A stretch of 64,000 nt of DNA from G963665495 sp963677785 (GCA_963677785.2 CAXXDH010000003.1:1426001-1490000); one strand, 5' to 3'; positions 51,770 to 61,497 are shown, counted from the stretch's first letter. Notes: generated by a model from the sequence alone, not told the origin. Numbers and translations: made by a program.

Positions 51770-52642
51770 TCAGGACTCCAGGGGGATGCAGATGTCTACA
51801 AGTAGTTCTTCAGGGGGCGTGGTGTCCGGATCGTTGAGATAGATCTCCACCGATGGAGCGCTTTTGATCTCTTTGCCGTTGGAGGGCAGCCAGTGGCCGC
51901 AAAGCCAGTTGTAACTGTCCTGTAGCGTATCAAAGGGGCCCTTATGGGTGGCGATGGCGTACGCTCCTCCCCAGATTTCCTGGATGCCGATGTCTCCTTC
52001 AGGTGCTACTTTCTGGTCCAGGGTGACGCATGCGTCATAACGGATGTTTTCAGCCGCGGTCACTTCGGGGTCGTCGTGGCAGATCCCCAGAAACAGCGTG
52101 GAGTCGTTCAACAATCCTCTGGCGCCAGCCCAGGAACAGATTTTTTCCCAGGCATGATGGCAATCCGCATACTGTCCCACATGGCGCGCAAAGGCCACAC
52201 GCTGCAGCGGAAGTTCTTCGATACGTACGTCCATAATTTTTTCTCCTGTTGGTTTTCGTATTTCCGTGTTCGGCTTGAGCACAAAACCCGGAACCCGTTT
52301 CCGGCTGTTGCCCCGGTAGTTGGTCGGGCTCATTTCGAACATGCGCTTGAAGGCTCTGCTGAACGCTTCCATTGTCTCGTATCCGGCATCAAAGGCTATC
52401 TCCGTGACCGGCTGCTTGCCGTGCGTCAGGCGCAAGGCGGCTCGTTCCATCCGCAGGCGGCGTACGTAGGTTTTCACCGACTCGCCAAGCATGCCTGTAA
52501 AAATGCGGTGGAAGTGGTGCGAGGACATATGGGCTTCTTCGGCTAGAGTCTCCAGCTGCAGGTTTTCATCAAGATGCTGCTCGATGAAAAGTTGTACCCG
52601 GAGTAACCGTTCCTGATAGCTATGCAATGTCGTTACGCGCAT
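51770..52642 (-). CDS. AraC-family regulator with GyrI-like effector domain
   Basis: The 290-residue protein has an N-terminal AraC DNA-binding domain (about 8-110; two helix-turn-helices, LAEEAHMSSHHFHRIF and EIAFDAGYETMEAFSRAFKR) and a C-terminal GyrI-like small-molecule domain (about 135-290; VRIEELPLQRVAFARHVGQY, IWGGAYAIATHKGPFDTL). This is the Rob/SbmC arrangement, usually linked to drug or toxin response. It is divergent from the hydantoinase gene, with the Fur-like box between them. Confidence 0.9.
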   Translation of the reverse strand: MRVTTLHSYQERLLRVQLFIEQHLDENLQLETLAEEAHMSSHHFHRIFTGMLGESVKTYVRRLRMERAALRLTHGKQPVTEIAFDAGYETMEAFSRAFKRMFEMSPTNYRGNSRKRVPGFVLKPNTEIRKPTGEKIMDVRIEELPLQRVAFARHVGQYADCHHAWEKICSWAGARGLLNDSTLFLGICHDDPEVTAAENIRYDACVTLDQKVAPEGDIGIQEIWGGAYAIATHKGPFDTLQDSYNWLCGHWLPSNGKEIKSAPSVEIYLNDPDTTPPEELLVDICIPLES

Positions 52643-52767
52643 TATCTGGGTTCCTTCACAGGGGAAATAGGAAAAGACGGAGGCCGTTGCATGATATTTT
52701 TTGCTGATTTACACAAGCCGCATAGTGGATTTTGCATCAGAAAGAAATTGAAACCAGCACTTCATTT

Positions 52768-52790
52768 ATGAAAATGAGAGTCATTTTCAT
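52768..52790. promoter_or_regulatory. Second Fur-like box, perfect palindrome
   Basis: Ten-base perfect arms ATGAAAATGA and TCATTTTCAT flank GAG. The 19-base core GAAAATGAGAGTCATTTTC matches the Fur consensus at 15 of 19 positions and agrees with the box at 3247-3267 in 19 of 21 bases. It lies 114 bases before the hydantoinase-family start and 126 bases before the AraC-type start on the other strand. Confidence 0.65.
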
Positions 52791-52903
52791 GATAATTCTG
52801 GACATCACCTTCGACATGTGGTTTGAACCTTTCTCGGACTATTCCAAACAAGGTAATAACTGCCAGGGTTTTTATCCTGAGGCGAGATACGAGGAAATGA
52901 ACG

Positions 52904-54556
52904 GTGGATTCAAACGAAACAATTTTTGAATACGGTATCGGGGTGGATACGGGCGGCACCTACACCGACGCGGTGTTGATGGACCTGCGTACGGGCAAGG
53001 TCCTGGCCGTTTCCAAGCACCCCACGGTGCACCATGACCTGGGGCAGGGCATTGCCGCGGCGCTGGACGAGGTTCTCTCCGGGCAGGACGCCGGGCGCGT
53101 CAAGCTGGCGGCGTTTTCCACCACCCTGGCCACCAACGCCATGGTCGAAGATCAGGGCGCTGATGTCGGCTTGATCGTTCTCGGCTACGACAAACATTTT
53201 GAATTGCCCGTACGCAGCGTCAAACACGTTGAGGGCGGGCATGACTACCGGGGTAACGAGCGCTGTCCGCTGGAGGTCGAGAAGCTCATGGAAGCGGTCA
53301 TGGAGTTGCGCGGCCATGTGGACGCCTATGTCGTGGCCGGAGCCATGAGCCTGCTGAATCCGGCGCACGAGCAAGTGGCGGCCAAGGCCATTGAGCTGCT
53401 GGATCCGAAACCGGTGTTCTGTTCGCATCAGGTCAGCGAATTGCCTGGCGTGATGGAACGAGCCTCAACGGCCGTACTGCACGCGCGTCTGATGCCGGTC
53501 ATTGAACTGTTTGTCCAGGAACTCGAAAACATGTCGCAGGCCAAGGCGCTTTCAGCCGATACTCGTCTGATCCGCGGCGACGGCGAGGCGGTACGTTTGC
53601 AGGAAGCCATCGACCAGGCGGGCTGCACCGTGGCCAGCGGACCGGCTGCCACGGCCTGGTTCGGCGCAAAGGCTGTTGAAGCCGATCGGGCTCTGGTGGT
53701 GGATGTGGGCGGTACTACCACCGACGTGACCCTTGTGGAACAAGGCTCTCCGATTTTTTCCTCAAAAGGCAGCCGGATCGGCAAATGGCAGACGCATATA
53801 GACGCCGTGGAAATGGACACGGCCGGAGTGGGAGGCGACAGCCTCGCGGCCATTGACGTTCGCGGCGGGCTGCAACTCGGCCCCGGACGCGTACGGCCCG
53901 TATCCATGATCGAAGATTTTCCCAGCCCCGAAGAGTGGATCGGCGCGGGAAACAGCTGCAAGCTCGTCCTGGCCGAACCCCGTCAGGATGCCGCGGACGA
54001 CCCCGTGCTGCGACGGCTGCTCGAGGGCGGGCCCGCCACGCCGGCGCAGCTGGTGGACGAACTGCGGATCACGGCCTTTGCCCTGGGAAGAAAGCTCGAA
54101 CAGCTGGTGTTCCACCGCCAGGTGGAGGAAGTGGGGTTCACGCCCACCGACGCGCTGCATGTTCTGGGCAGGATCAGCCTGGGCGATACGGACCGCGCAC
54201 TGGCTGCCGCCCGTGTGCTGGCCGGACTGCGTTCGCAGAGTGTGGAGGACTTCAGTACGGAGGTTGTCCGCCGGGCGCAGAAGAAGATCCAGACCGCCAT
54301 CGTGGCCCACGCGCTGCGGCGGCAGACCGGCAGCGCCAGGGAAAGCCTTCTGGTGAACGACCAGCCGGACGCGTTGGTTTCGGTCAGTTTCCGGCTGCAC
54401 CTCCCCATTGTCGGAATCGGTGCCGCGGCACATGCCCTGCTGCCGGAAGTTGCCGAGGAACTGGGGACAGATCTTGTTTTTCCCCCCCATTACGAGGTCG
54501 GCAACGCCGTCGGAGCCATTTGGATCGCTTTGAACGGACGCAATGGGAACAGCTGA
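52904..54556 (+). CDS. Hydantoinase/oxoprolinase-family protein (subunit A type)
   Basis: The 550-residue protein has a Hydant_A_N domain (GVDTGGTYTDAVL phosphate loop; STTLATNAMVEDQG) and a Hydantoinase_A ATP-binding core (LVVDVGGTTTDVTLVEQG, DTAGVGGDS). Family members hydrolyse cyclic amides such as hydantoins or 5-oxoproline with ATP, or carboxylate acetone. The subunit B gene normally next to it is absent; a 118-codon gene follows instead. It starts at a GTG preceded by GAGG. The Fur-like box upstream suggests a link to iron. The substrate is unknown. Confidence 0.88.
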   Translation: MDSNETIFEYGIGVDTGGTYTDAVLMDLRTGKVLAVSKHPTVHHDLGQGIAAALDEVLSGQDAGRVKLAAFSTTLATNAMVEDQGADVGLIVLGYDKHFELPVRSVKHVEGGHDYRGNERCPLEVEKLMEAVMELRGHVDAYVVAGAMSLLNPAHEQVAAKAIELLDPKPVFCSHQVSELPGVMERASTAVLHARLMPVIELFVQELENMSQAKALSADTRLIRGDGEAVRLQEAIDQAGCTVASGPAATAWFGAKAVEADRALVVDVGGTTTDVTLVEQGSPIFSSKGSRIGKWQTHIDAVEMDTAGVGGDSLAAIDVRGGLQLGPGRVRPVSMIEDFPSPEEWIGAGNSCKLVLAEPRQDAADDPVLRRLLEGGPATPAQLVDELRITAFALGRKLEQLVFHRQVEEVGFTPTDALHVLGRISLGDTDRALAAARVLAGLRSQSVEDFSTEVVRRAQKKIQTAIVAHALRRQTGSARESLLVNDQPDALVSVSFRLHLPIVGIGAAAHALLPEVAEELGTDLVFPPHYEVGNAVGAIWIALNGRNGNS

Positions 54557-54627
54557 GCAGGAACGCGGCGCTCCAACTGCCAGCAAATTTTTTGACAGCT
54601 ACTGCAAACAGCAAGGCGGTGACAAAG

Positions 54628-54984
54628 ATGGAAATAGAAGCAAGGCGCCATCATTCGCCCAATTGTTTTGAAGCCACCCTGGAAGTGGCGAGTGAAAATG
54701 AAAACGCCGTGGTGGTGCACGGCTGGCTGCAGACTCCGGACAAGTGGGTGCTGCATGCCTGGTGCGAACTGGAGGAATCGGTGATGGATTTGACGGAAAG
54801 CCGCGAGCCGCTGGATAAGGCCGCGTATTATGACGTCATGGGCATTACGCCTGAACGGACCGTTCGTTACAGCCGCCTGGAATTTTTTACCTTGTCCGCG
54901 GAAAGCGGCGGGTTCGGCCCTTTTGACCTGGAGTTTTTCGATGCCCCCCTCGCGGAGGAGGATCCGCTCAGCCGCAAGGGGTGA
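54628..54984 (+). CDS. Hypothetical protein, 118 residues
   Basis: The protein has an acidic, mixed alpha/beta composition with LHAWCELEESVMDLTESREP and AAYYDVMGI segments. No Cys cluster, signal or membrane segment is present apart from single Cys residues. I recognise no family, although the HGWLQTPDKWVLHAWCEL pattern resembles small proteins that bind ligands in a beta barrel. It lies 71 bases after the hydantoinase-family gene and ends at a terminator, so it is probably the second gene of that unit. Confidence 0.65.
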   Translation: MEIEARRHHSPNCFEATLEVASENENAVVVHGWLQTPDKWVLHAWCELEESVMDLTESREPLDKAAYYDVMGITPERTVRYSRLEFFTLSAESGGFGPFDLEFFDAPLAEEDPLSRKG

Positions 54985-54994
54985 GCCAGGCAAG

Positions 54995-55027
54995 AAACCA
55001 GGGCGCCCCAAAGGAGCGCCCTGGTTT
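54995..55027. terminator. Intrinsic terminator between convergent genes
   Basis: AAACCAGGGCGC and GCGCCCTGGTTT form a 12-base perfect stem with a nine-base loop, directly after the 118-codon gene and facing the response regulator end. Confidence 0.88.
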
Positions 55028-55044
55028 GTCGGGGAGCTGCGACT

Positions 55045-55401
55045 TCAGAGCGTCGCCAGAATGTCCTTGATCTGTTTTTCCTGAAAGGGCTTGGTCAGGA
55101 TGCGTTCCGTATAGCGTTTGGCCCATTTCAGCGGTTCGGTGGATGTGAACGAGCTGCCCCCGGTCATAGCCACGATGCTGATCTTGGGGTGTTCCTTGAC
55201 CAGTGTCTTGATGACCTGAATGCCGTCTTTTTCCGGCATGAAAATATCCAGAAAGGCCATATCAAACTGGTTGCTGCTGCATAATTCCAGGGCCTGCGCT
55301 CCGTCCACGGCCTCCATGGCCTGATGGCCGCAGTCGCTGAGAATGCCGCACAGCATGGCGCGCGTCACTCTGTCGTCGTCCGCCACAAGTATTCTTGCCA
55401 T
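55045..55401 (-). CDS. Single-domain response regulator
   Basis: The 118-residue CheY-like receiver shows ADDDR (acidic pocket), FLDIFMPEKDG (phospho-acceptor Asp), MTGGSS and LTKPF (lysine). There is no output domain, so it probably acts by protein contact. ATG 55401 follows AAGGAG; eleven further codons are open upstream. It lies 66 bases downstream of the chemoreceptor gene on the same strand and may be its signalling partner. Confidence 0.93.
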   Translation of the reverse strand: MARILVADDDRVTRAMLCGILSDCGHQAMEAVDGAQALELCSSNQFDMAFLDIFMPEKDGIQVIKTLVKEHPKISIVAMTGGSSFTSTEPLKWAKRYTERILTKPFQEKQIKDILATL

Positions 55402-55467
55402 TGGTGGGGCTCCTTTGTTTTCAATACGAGGCATGCAACGTCCTGCTGGTGCGTCATGCCGCGTTTT

Positions 55468-57501
55468 CTATTCGTCGATGTGGCTTTCCTTGGCCAGTTC
55501 CTGCGTAAGATTGTAGAGTTCCTGGATGACTTCGTTCAACTGACTGAGGGCCGAAGCCGCGTTTTTCATTGCTTGAACCGTCAGGTTCGACATTTCCGCG
55601 ACTTCCTCGGAGGCGCTGCTTATTTCCTTGCTGGTCGCGGATTGTTCCTCCACATTGGAGGCGATGGTCTGGACCTGGGTCGAACTGCCGTCGACCAGCG
55701 TAAGGATCAGTTCCAGTGCGTTGCCGGACTCATGGGCGAGTTCGGACGCCGTGTTCACGGCCTCACCGGCCTTTTCCGTGCTTTGCGTGGCGTTGACGGC
55801 GCCGTTTTGAATGGCCTGAATGGTGGACGATACCTCGTGAGTGGCCTGCATGGTCTTTTCGGCGAGTTTGCGGACCTCGTCCGCCACAACCGCGAATCCG
55901 CGTCCGGCGTCTCCTGCCCGGGCCGCTTCAATGGCCGCGTTCAGGGCCAGCAGGTTGGTCTGGTCGGCTATGTCCTGGATCACGGTGATGACCTGCCCGA
56001 TGCCCTGGGCCTGTTCGCCGAGGTCGTCCATGTTGGTCTTCAGCGCGTCCGCATGGGTGGAGACTTCCGTGATGGCCTCCACGGCCTGGCGGACCACATG
56101 CGCGCCTTCCACCGCCTTTTGCTTGGTTTCGTCCGCCTGGGCCGCCACCTCGCTGGCGTTTCTGGCCGCGTCCAGAATGGAGTCGTTCATCTGGTCCATG
56201 GCCCGTGCGGTTTCAGACGTCCGCTCGTTTTGCATATTGGCGCGGTCCACGGTCTGGCCGACTTCCGACGTCAGCTCTTCAAGGGCCTCGCGCGCTAAGT
56301 TGACGATATCGGAGATGTCCGTCACCGTGCGTTTGATAGCCTCGTTTTGCACTTGCAGCTGTTCCTCCTGGATTTTTACGTCCGTGAGCACGGCAAGCAT
56401 GCACAGGCTGCCCAGTAGGTTTCTGTCCAGATCATAGATGGGCGAGGTGTCGACCTTGATAAAAAAACGTTCGCCCCGCGCGTCTTTGCCCTCATAAGGG
56501 AGGTTGGCGATGATCCGGCGTTCTTCGCAGGCCTCGCGCATGGCCTTGGCCACAATGGGGGCAATGGCGAAGAAATCTTCAATGGACCGGTTGATGTGGT
56601 CTTCGGGGCCGCCTTCGTGACCGAGAAAGTTGATCATCATCGGGTTGACCAGGGAGATCCGGCCCTGGGTGTCGATCACGGCGCAGGGAACGGTGAGCGC
56701 CTGGAGTATGCCTTCGGAAAAGCCTATTTTTTCCTTGATGGCCTCGCACATGGAGTTGAGGCTTGTGGAAAGGTCTCCAATCTCGTCCCGGCTGGTGACG
56801 GCAAGGCTGTCGTCGTAATTACCCGCGCGCACTTTCCGGGCGTAGTCCGACGCGCGGATCAACGGACGCAATACGGCGTAGTAGATGAAAAAACCGAGCA
56901 GCAACAGTACGGCCACCATGCCGCCGACCACAATGGCGATGCGCGTATAGGTCAGTTCGCGGGCTTCGGAACGCATGGCCGAAACATCGCGGTCAAAGAC
57001 CAGTGCGCCGAGAATGGCGCGTTTGTCCATATGGCAGTGGTAGCAGCCGGGGGCGTTTTTGATCTGGACAACTTTGTAGAAGCTGCCGTCTATCAGGCCG
57101 TGCTGTTCGTCCGTCTTGCCCTGCAAGGTGCTGTCGATCCAGGACTTGAGCTCGGGCGAGCTGAACTGTTGTTTCGCGGACGCGTTGATGGCCTGGGGAT
57201 CGCTGGCATAGGTTATGTTGCCGTCGAAATCGAGCAGGTAGGCGTTGGTGCCCGGCGAATGCGTGCTCAGGTTGAGGAAGGTCTGGGCGGTTTCCCGGTC
57301 TTCGCCCCGGGACATGGGCAGGGTGAAATCGCTGCGGAACAGGTAGGATTCCCGGTTTGAGGCGTCGGTAAAACGCTTGTTGTTGGCGTTGAAATCCATC
57401 CAGAAGTCTATGCAGATGTAGCCCGTGAAAAAAATGAGTAAAATGGGCGCACAGACAAGTATCAGTTTCCCGAGTACTCCGAATTGCGAGTATGTTTTCA
57501 T
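55468..57501 (-). CDS. Chemoreceptor with periplasmic c-type haem site (DcrA-like)
   Basis: The 677-residue methyl-accepting protein has a first membrane helix (about 10-32), a periplasmic domain with a haem attachment site C153-YH-C156-H157, a second helix (about 186-208), HAMP, a PAS domain (about 265-385), and an MCP signalling domain whose tip reads AGDAGRGFAVVADEVRKLAE. Covalent haem in the sensor domain is known from DcrA of Desulfovibrio vulgaris, an oxygen/redox sensor. There is no C-terminal NWETF-type receptor tail. GGAG precedes the start. The tetrahaem cytochrome gene lies 15 bases upstream. Confidence 0.93.
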   Translation of the reverse strand: MKTYSQFGVLGKLILVCAPILLIFFTGYICIDFWMDFNANNKRFTDASNRESYLFRSDFTLPMSRGEDRETAQTFLNLSTHSPGTNAYLLDFDGNITYASDPQAINASAKQQFSSPELKSWIDSTLQGKTDEQHGLIDGSFYKVVQIKNAPGCYHCHMDKRAILGALVFDRDVSAMRSEARELTYTRIAIVVGGMVAVLLLLGFFIYYAVLRPLIRASDYARKVRAGNYDDSLAVTSRDEIGDLSTSLNSMCEAIKEKIGFSEGILQALTVPCAVIDTQGRISLVNPMMINFLGHEGGPEDHINRSIEDFFAIAPIVAKAMREACEERRIIANLPYEGKDARGERFFIKVDTSPIYDLDRNLLGSLCMLAVLTDVKIQEEQLQVQNEAIKRTVTDISDIVNLAREALEELTSEVGQTVDRANMQNERTSETARAMDQMNDSILDAARNASEVAAQADETKQKAVEGAHVVRQAVEAITEVSTHADALKTNMDDLGEQAQGIGQVITVIQDIADQTNLLALNAAIEAARAGDAGRGFAVVADEVRKLAEKTMQATHEVSSTIQAIQNGAVNATQSTEKAGEAVNTASELAHESGNALELILTLVDGSSTQVQTIASNVEEQSATSKEISSASEEVAEMSNLTVQAMKNAASALSQLNEVIQELYNLTQELAKESHIDE

Positions 57502-57516
57502 GGCAGCGCTCCATTC

Positions 57517-57993
57517 TTATTCTTCGGGTCCGTGCGGGCGGCCGTATATACTGGGTTTGGGGACGCGGTTGCCGTCGTGGCAGGAGATGCAGACGCTCCA
57601 TTGGGGATGTCCGTCAATGGCCTCCGGGTCGCCGTCTTGGGCATGGCGGGAACCGGGCCCGTGGCAGGTTTCACATCCCACATGGCCCAGGTCCGGAGTT
57701 TGTTCGTAGCTGACAAATCCGCCCGGTTCACCCGCTCCGGTGACGTGGCAATGGTAGCAGAACGTTCGTTGCTCGGCGGTGAAATCTTTGAGCAGTTTGG
57801 GAAATCCTTCAGAAGGTTTGGCCTTGTTGGGGGCCATTGTCACAAACGATTCGCCGATGCTTTCATGACATTGGGTGCACACCCGGTCGCCTGTATACGA
57901 AGATTCCTCTGCAGCAGCCGAGGAGGAAATGGCGATGGACATAAAACCCGTAAGCAGCATCGACAAAAACAACAATTGGAAGAGCGTTTTCAT
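57517..57993 (-). CDS. Periplasmic tetrahaem cytochrome c (c554-like)
   Basis: The 158-residue exported cytochrome has a signal peptide (about 1-28) and four CXXCH sites: C39-TQ-C42-H, C79-YH-C82-H, C107-ET-C110-H (followed by GPGSRH, as in c554-type domains) and C135-IS-C138-H. The gene ends 15 bases before the haem-containing chemoreceptor, and both use CYHCH at one site, so the cytochrome may pass electrons to, or report redox state to, the receptor (inference). AAGGA precedes the ATG. Confidence 0.93.
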   Translation of the reverse strand: MKTLFQLLFLSMLLTGFMSIAISSSAAAEESSYTGDRVCTQCHESIGESFVTMAPNKAKPSEGFPKLLKDFTAEQRTFCYHCHVTGAGEPGGFVSYEQTPDLGHVGCETCHGPGSRHAQDGDPEAIDGHPQWSVCISCHDGNRVPKPSIYGRPHGPEE

Positions 57994-58239
57994 GCGAGTG
58001 TCCTTGTCGCTGTTGGATATCTAAAGTCACGCTTCTATATAAGATTCGTACTACGATAAGGGAAACAGCATCAAAGATCCATAGCGGAGTTGTTCCGTCT
58101 CGATACAAAAAGAGCACATTTTTTTGTACAAAGACAAAGATAAGCAGGAAATACCAAGCTGTTGGAACAGACACGAAAAAAGAAAAATAATGTGAATAAA
58201 AGCACTATCTGAAACAGGAATTAGCCAATTACAATTTTG

Positions 58240-61200
58240 TTATTGCGCGGCGTCAAGTTCCATCTGCAGCTTTTGACGGGTTTGCAGCCAGCAGTCCAGC
58301 AGCGGTCCGATCAGTTCCCTGGTTCGTGCGGCATCTCCCAGGCCCGCGGCTTCTTCCATGGCCAGGAACAGCAGCCGGATGCTTTCCGCGCCGATGTTCC
58401 CTGATGCGCCCTTGAGTTTGTGGGCCAGGGCTTTTGCCTGGCCGAGTTCGGAAGCCTTGATATGCGTACGCAGTGCGTCCAGTTGCGGCGGCATGTCTTC
58501 CAGAAACACCTGTGCGCCGATACGCCAGATTCTCGGGCTCATGTTCGACAGGGCCAGCTCCATATTCAGGACAAGGGGGGAAGGCGTTTGCGCGTCATGG
58601 GAAAGGGCTCGGACGTTGTCCGGCCGGTTGGTTGTCCGGCTGTCCGGCACGACGGCAGGAACGGAGTCGGCTCCGGAGTACGGGCAACTGCCCGCGGGCA
58701 GCAGGCGCCCGTTGTCGTCGCGCGCGCGGGAGAGCACTTCGCTGATCACATTGACCAATTTTTTGAAATTGAAGGGTTTCGAACCGTATCCGTCCATGCC
58801 GGCGTGCAGAAAGCGTTCACGGTCGCCTTTCATGGCATGGGCCGTCAGAGCGATGATGGGCGTATAGACCGCGTTGTTTTTTTCTTCCCAGTCCCGGATA
58901 CGCCGGGTGGCTTCCATGCCGTCCATGGGCGCCATCTGGACGTCCATCAGGATCAGGTCGTATGTATTTTGCTCTCGCAGCTCCACGGCCCGAGCGCCGT
59001 CGTTGGCGGTTTCCACACAATGGCCGCGGCCGAGCAGAAAGGCTTTGGCTATCTCTCTATTGCTGCGGTCGTCATCCACCAGAAGAATTTTGAGATTGGC
59101 GAACTGCCGCGGCGGAGCGCTTTCATCCGTGCTCCGGGGCTGCGGGCTGTGGGGCGGGAAAAAATCAACGGCAAACTGAAAAGTGGAGCCTTTGCCGGGT
59201 ACGGACGCCACCGAAAGCGTTCCCCCCATCATGGCCACCAAACGCTTGGAAATGGAAAGCCCCAGTCCGGTGCCGCCGTATTTGCGGGTAACGAAACTGC
59301 CGGCCTGGGTGAAATGGTCGAAAATCGATTCCAGCTGGTCCGGGGCAATGCCGATGCCCGTATCGGATACGGTAAACGCGGCTCTTCGTTCGGAAGGCAT
59401 TTGCACCTGCAGACGGACCTCGCCCTGTTCCGTGAATTTGACCGCGTTGGAAAGCAGGTTGGTCAGCACCTGGTGCAGGCGTTTTTCCGGACCCCAGATC
59501 CAGGCAGGCAGAGCCTCATCCAGTTCGCATTTGAGCTGAACGGTTTTTTTTCGGCACGGGTGGACGAACATCCCCGCCACGTCGGTGATCATGGCGGAGG
59601 GCGAAAAATCGTTTTCCTCGATTTCCAGTTTCCCGGCCTCGATTTTGGAAAGGTCCAGAACGTCGTTGATCAGGGCCAACAGTCTTTCTCCGGCCTGAGC
59701 GATACGCCCAACGGATTGGAGAATGTCCGGAGCCAGGTCCTTTTGGGCCTGCAAGAGCTCGGAAAAGCCCAGGATGGCCGTCAAGGGGGTGCGGACTTCG
59801 TGGCTTACCGTGGCCAGAAAGGTGGATTTGATGTGGCTGGCCTGCTCCGCTGCTTCCTTGGCCGCCTGCAGTTCGTGTTCGATGCATTTGCGCCAGGTAA
59901 CGTCCTGCCCCACAGCCTGGTATTCGCTCAGCCTGTTGCGTCTGTCGTAAATGGCCCGCAGGGTCCATTGCAGCCAGCTTATGCTTCTGTCGGGCCGTTC
60001 GGTCCGGTTTTCAAAAGTGGCCACGGGGTTTGTCGGGGTGAGTCCGGCGATCATTTCCCGGATAGGGCGTGCGTCTTTTGCAGGCATGAAGGATTCGAAC
60101 AGGGCGCCGGTGAGTTTTTCATGATCCTTGTGGTAATACCGGGCAAAAGCGCCGTTGACAAACGAGAGCCCGCCTTCCGGCAGAAAACGGCAGATCAGTT
60201 CCGTCTGGTCTTCTACGATGGCCCGGTAGCGCGCCTCGCTTCTGCGCAGGACCTTTTCCGCACGCTTGAGCTTGCTGACATCAAGCAGCACCAGGATCAT
60301 GTCGCCGTCATTCAGGTTCTCTTCAATTCGTAAAAATTTGGCGATGCAATGGATGGGCTTTCCCTGCAGGGTTTGCACCTGTGTTTCAAATTCCACGCGC
60401 CAGGAGTTTTCCCAAAGCGCCATGATCTGTTCCAGGCCGATTTCCGGATTCAGGCCGTAGAGCAGCCTGTCCGCAAGGAGTGCGAACTGGTACTGGCTTT
60501 TGACTTCGAACAGGGGAAGGGAGAGTTCATTGGTTCCGACAAGCTTGGTCTGCAGCAGGATTTTTTCCAGCTCGTGCGGATGCTCCTGCAGCCAGGGGCG
60601 CAGTTCTTTGATGCCTTTTTCGCGCAGGGTTTCGAGCCAGGCCAGCGCATGGCTGAAATCCTGTTCGATGATGGCAACCGGCAAGCGGTCGAAAAGGTTG
60701 CGGTAGCGTGTTTCGCTTTCTTTGAGCGCATAGCCGGTGATCTTGCTTTTGGTAATGTCGCTGGCAAAGAACAGCAGGCTCTGGGTGCAGCCCGTCTGCT
60801 GCCGCACCGGGATCAAGTCCGCGAGATACCAGCGGGACAAATCGGCGGAAAATTCCGCGGCAAGTTCTATGCCGAGCGCCGGGATGTCGCTCGCGAGGAC
60901 ATTTTCGATACGTTCTTTGAGTACGTTCGGTTCTCCGAAACAAAACCGCTGCAGCAGAAAGGTTTCCTGGAGCTGGTGCGTGGTCAACCCCGTGATCTGG
61001 CGGAACGCCCTGTTGGCATCCAGGATACGCCCTGTGGATGAGAGGCGTAGAAACAGGCTTGGCATGGCGTCCAGGATCGTCTGCAGAAATATCGTACTCC
61101 CGGTCGCAGCGGCGTTGTTGGAGAGGCTGCGGCGCAGCAGTTTCATCCGCAGGGTGAGTTCGGTGAAATCGGCGGACAAGACGCAGAAATCGTGTGCCCC

Positions 61201-61497
61201 GGCCAGCATGCCCTGCTCACCGAGGCCCGGATCGTCCGCGGGCACAAGCAACAAAATCGGCGTATCGGCCGTGCCGGGGAGGTCCTTGATGCGTTCCAGC
61301 AGGCGAAAGCCGTTTTCACAAAGCCGGGCATCCAGAAGAATGCAGTCGAAGGCGGCGCCTTCGGGCGGACTGTCCAGCAGTTCCAGAGCCCGGGCCGCCG
61401 TGGTTGTCTTGATGAACGGTCCGAAGCCTTCCGGAAGCAGCGTTTGCTCCAGGGGCGCGAAGCAGTCGATTTGCGCGGCGGCTATGAGTGTTTTCAT
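58240..61497 (-). CDS. Hybrid sensor histidine kinase with Hpt domain
   Basis: The 1,085-residue cytoplasmic kinase has, in order, a degenerate receiver-like N-terminus (about 1-125; CILLDARLCENG), several PAS domains (about 140-550), HisKA with TVSHEVRTPLTAILGF, HATPase_c with NLLSNAVKFTEQGEV and DTGIGIAPDQ and GGTGLGLSI, a full receiver (ILLVDDDRSNR, LILMDVQMAPMDG) and a C-terminal Hpt with AHKLKGASGNIG. This is a complete phosphorelay in one chain. No membrane segment is visible. No dedicated output regulator is adjacent. The ribosome site is weak. Confidence 0.95.
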   Translation of the reverse strand: MKTLIAAAQIDCFAPLEQTLLPEGFGPFIKTTTAARALELLDSPPEGAAFDCILLDARLCENGFRLLERIKDLPGTADTPILLLVPADDPGLGEQGMLAGAHDFCVLSADFTELTLRMKLLRRSLSNNAAATGSTIFLQTILDAMPSLFLRLSSTGRILDANRAFRQITGLTTHQLQETFLLQRFCFGEPNVLKERIENVLASDIPALGIELAAEFSADLSRWYLADLIPVRQQTGCTQSLLFFASDITKSKITGYALKESETRYRNLFDRLPVAIIEQDFSHALAWLETLREKGIKELRPWLQEHPHELEKILLQTKLVGTNELSLPLFEVKSQYQFALLADRLLYGLNPEIGLEQIMALWENSWRVEFETQVQTLQGKPIHCIAKFLRIEENLNDGDMILVLLDVSKLKRAEKVLRRSEARYRAIVEDQTELICRFLPEGGLSFVNGAFARYYHKDHEKLTGALFESFMPAKDARPIREMIAGLTPTNPVATFENRTERPDRSISWLQWTLRAIYDRRNRLSEYQAVGQDVTWRKCIEHELQAAKEAAEQASHIKSTFLATVSHEVRTPLTAILGFSELLQAQKDLAPDILQSVGRIAQAGERLLALINDVLDLSKIEAGKLEIEENDFSPSAMITDVAGMFVHPCRKKTVQLKCELDEALPAWIWGPEKRLHQVLTNLLSNAVKFTEQGEVRLQVQMPSERRAAFTVSDTGIGIAPDQLESIFDHFTQAGSFVTRKYGGTGLGLSISKRLVAMMGGTLSVASVPGKGSTFQFAVDFFPPHSPQPRSTDESAPPRQFANLKILLVDDDRSNREIAKAFLLGRGHCVETANDGARAVELREQNTYDLILMDVQMAPMDGMEATRRIRDWEEKNNAVYTPIIALTAHAMKGDRERFLHAGMDGYGSKPFNFKKLVNVISEVLSRARDDNGRLLPAGSCPYSGADSVPAVVPDSRTTNRPDNVRALSHDAQTPSPLVLNMELALSNMSPRIWRIGAQVFLEDMPPQLDALRTHIKASELGQAKALAHKLKGASGNIGAESIRLLFLAMEEAAGLGDAARTRELIGPLLDCWLQTRQKLQMELDAAQ

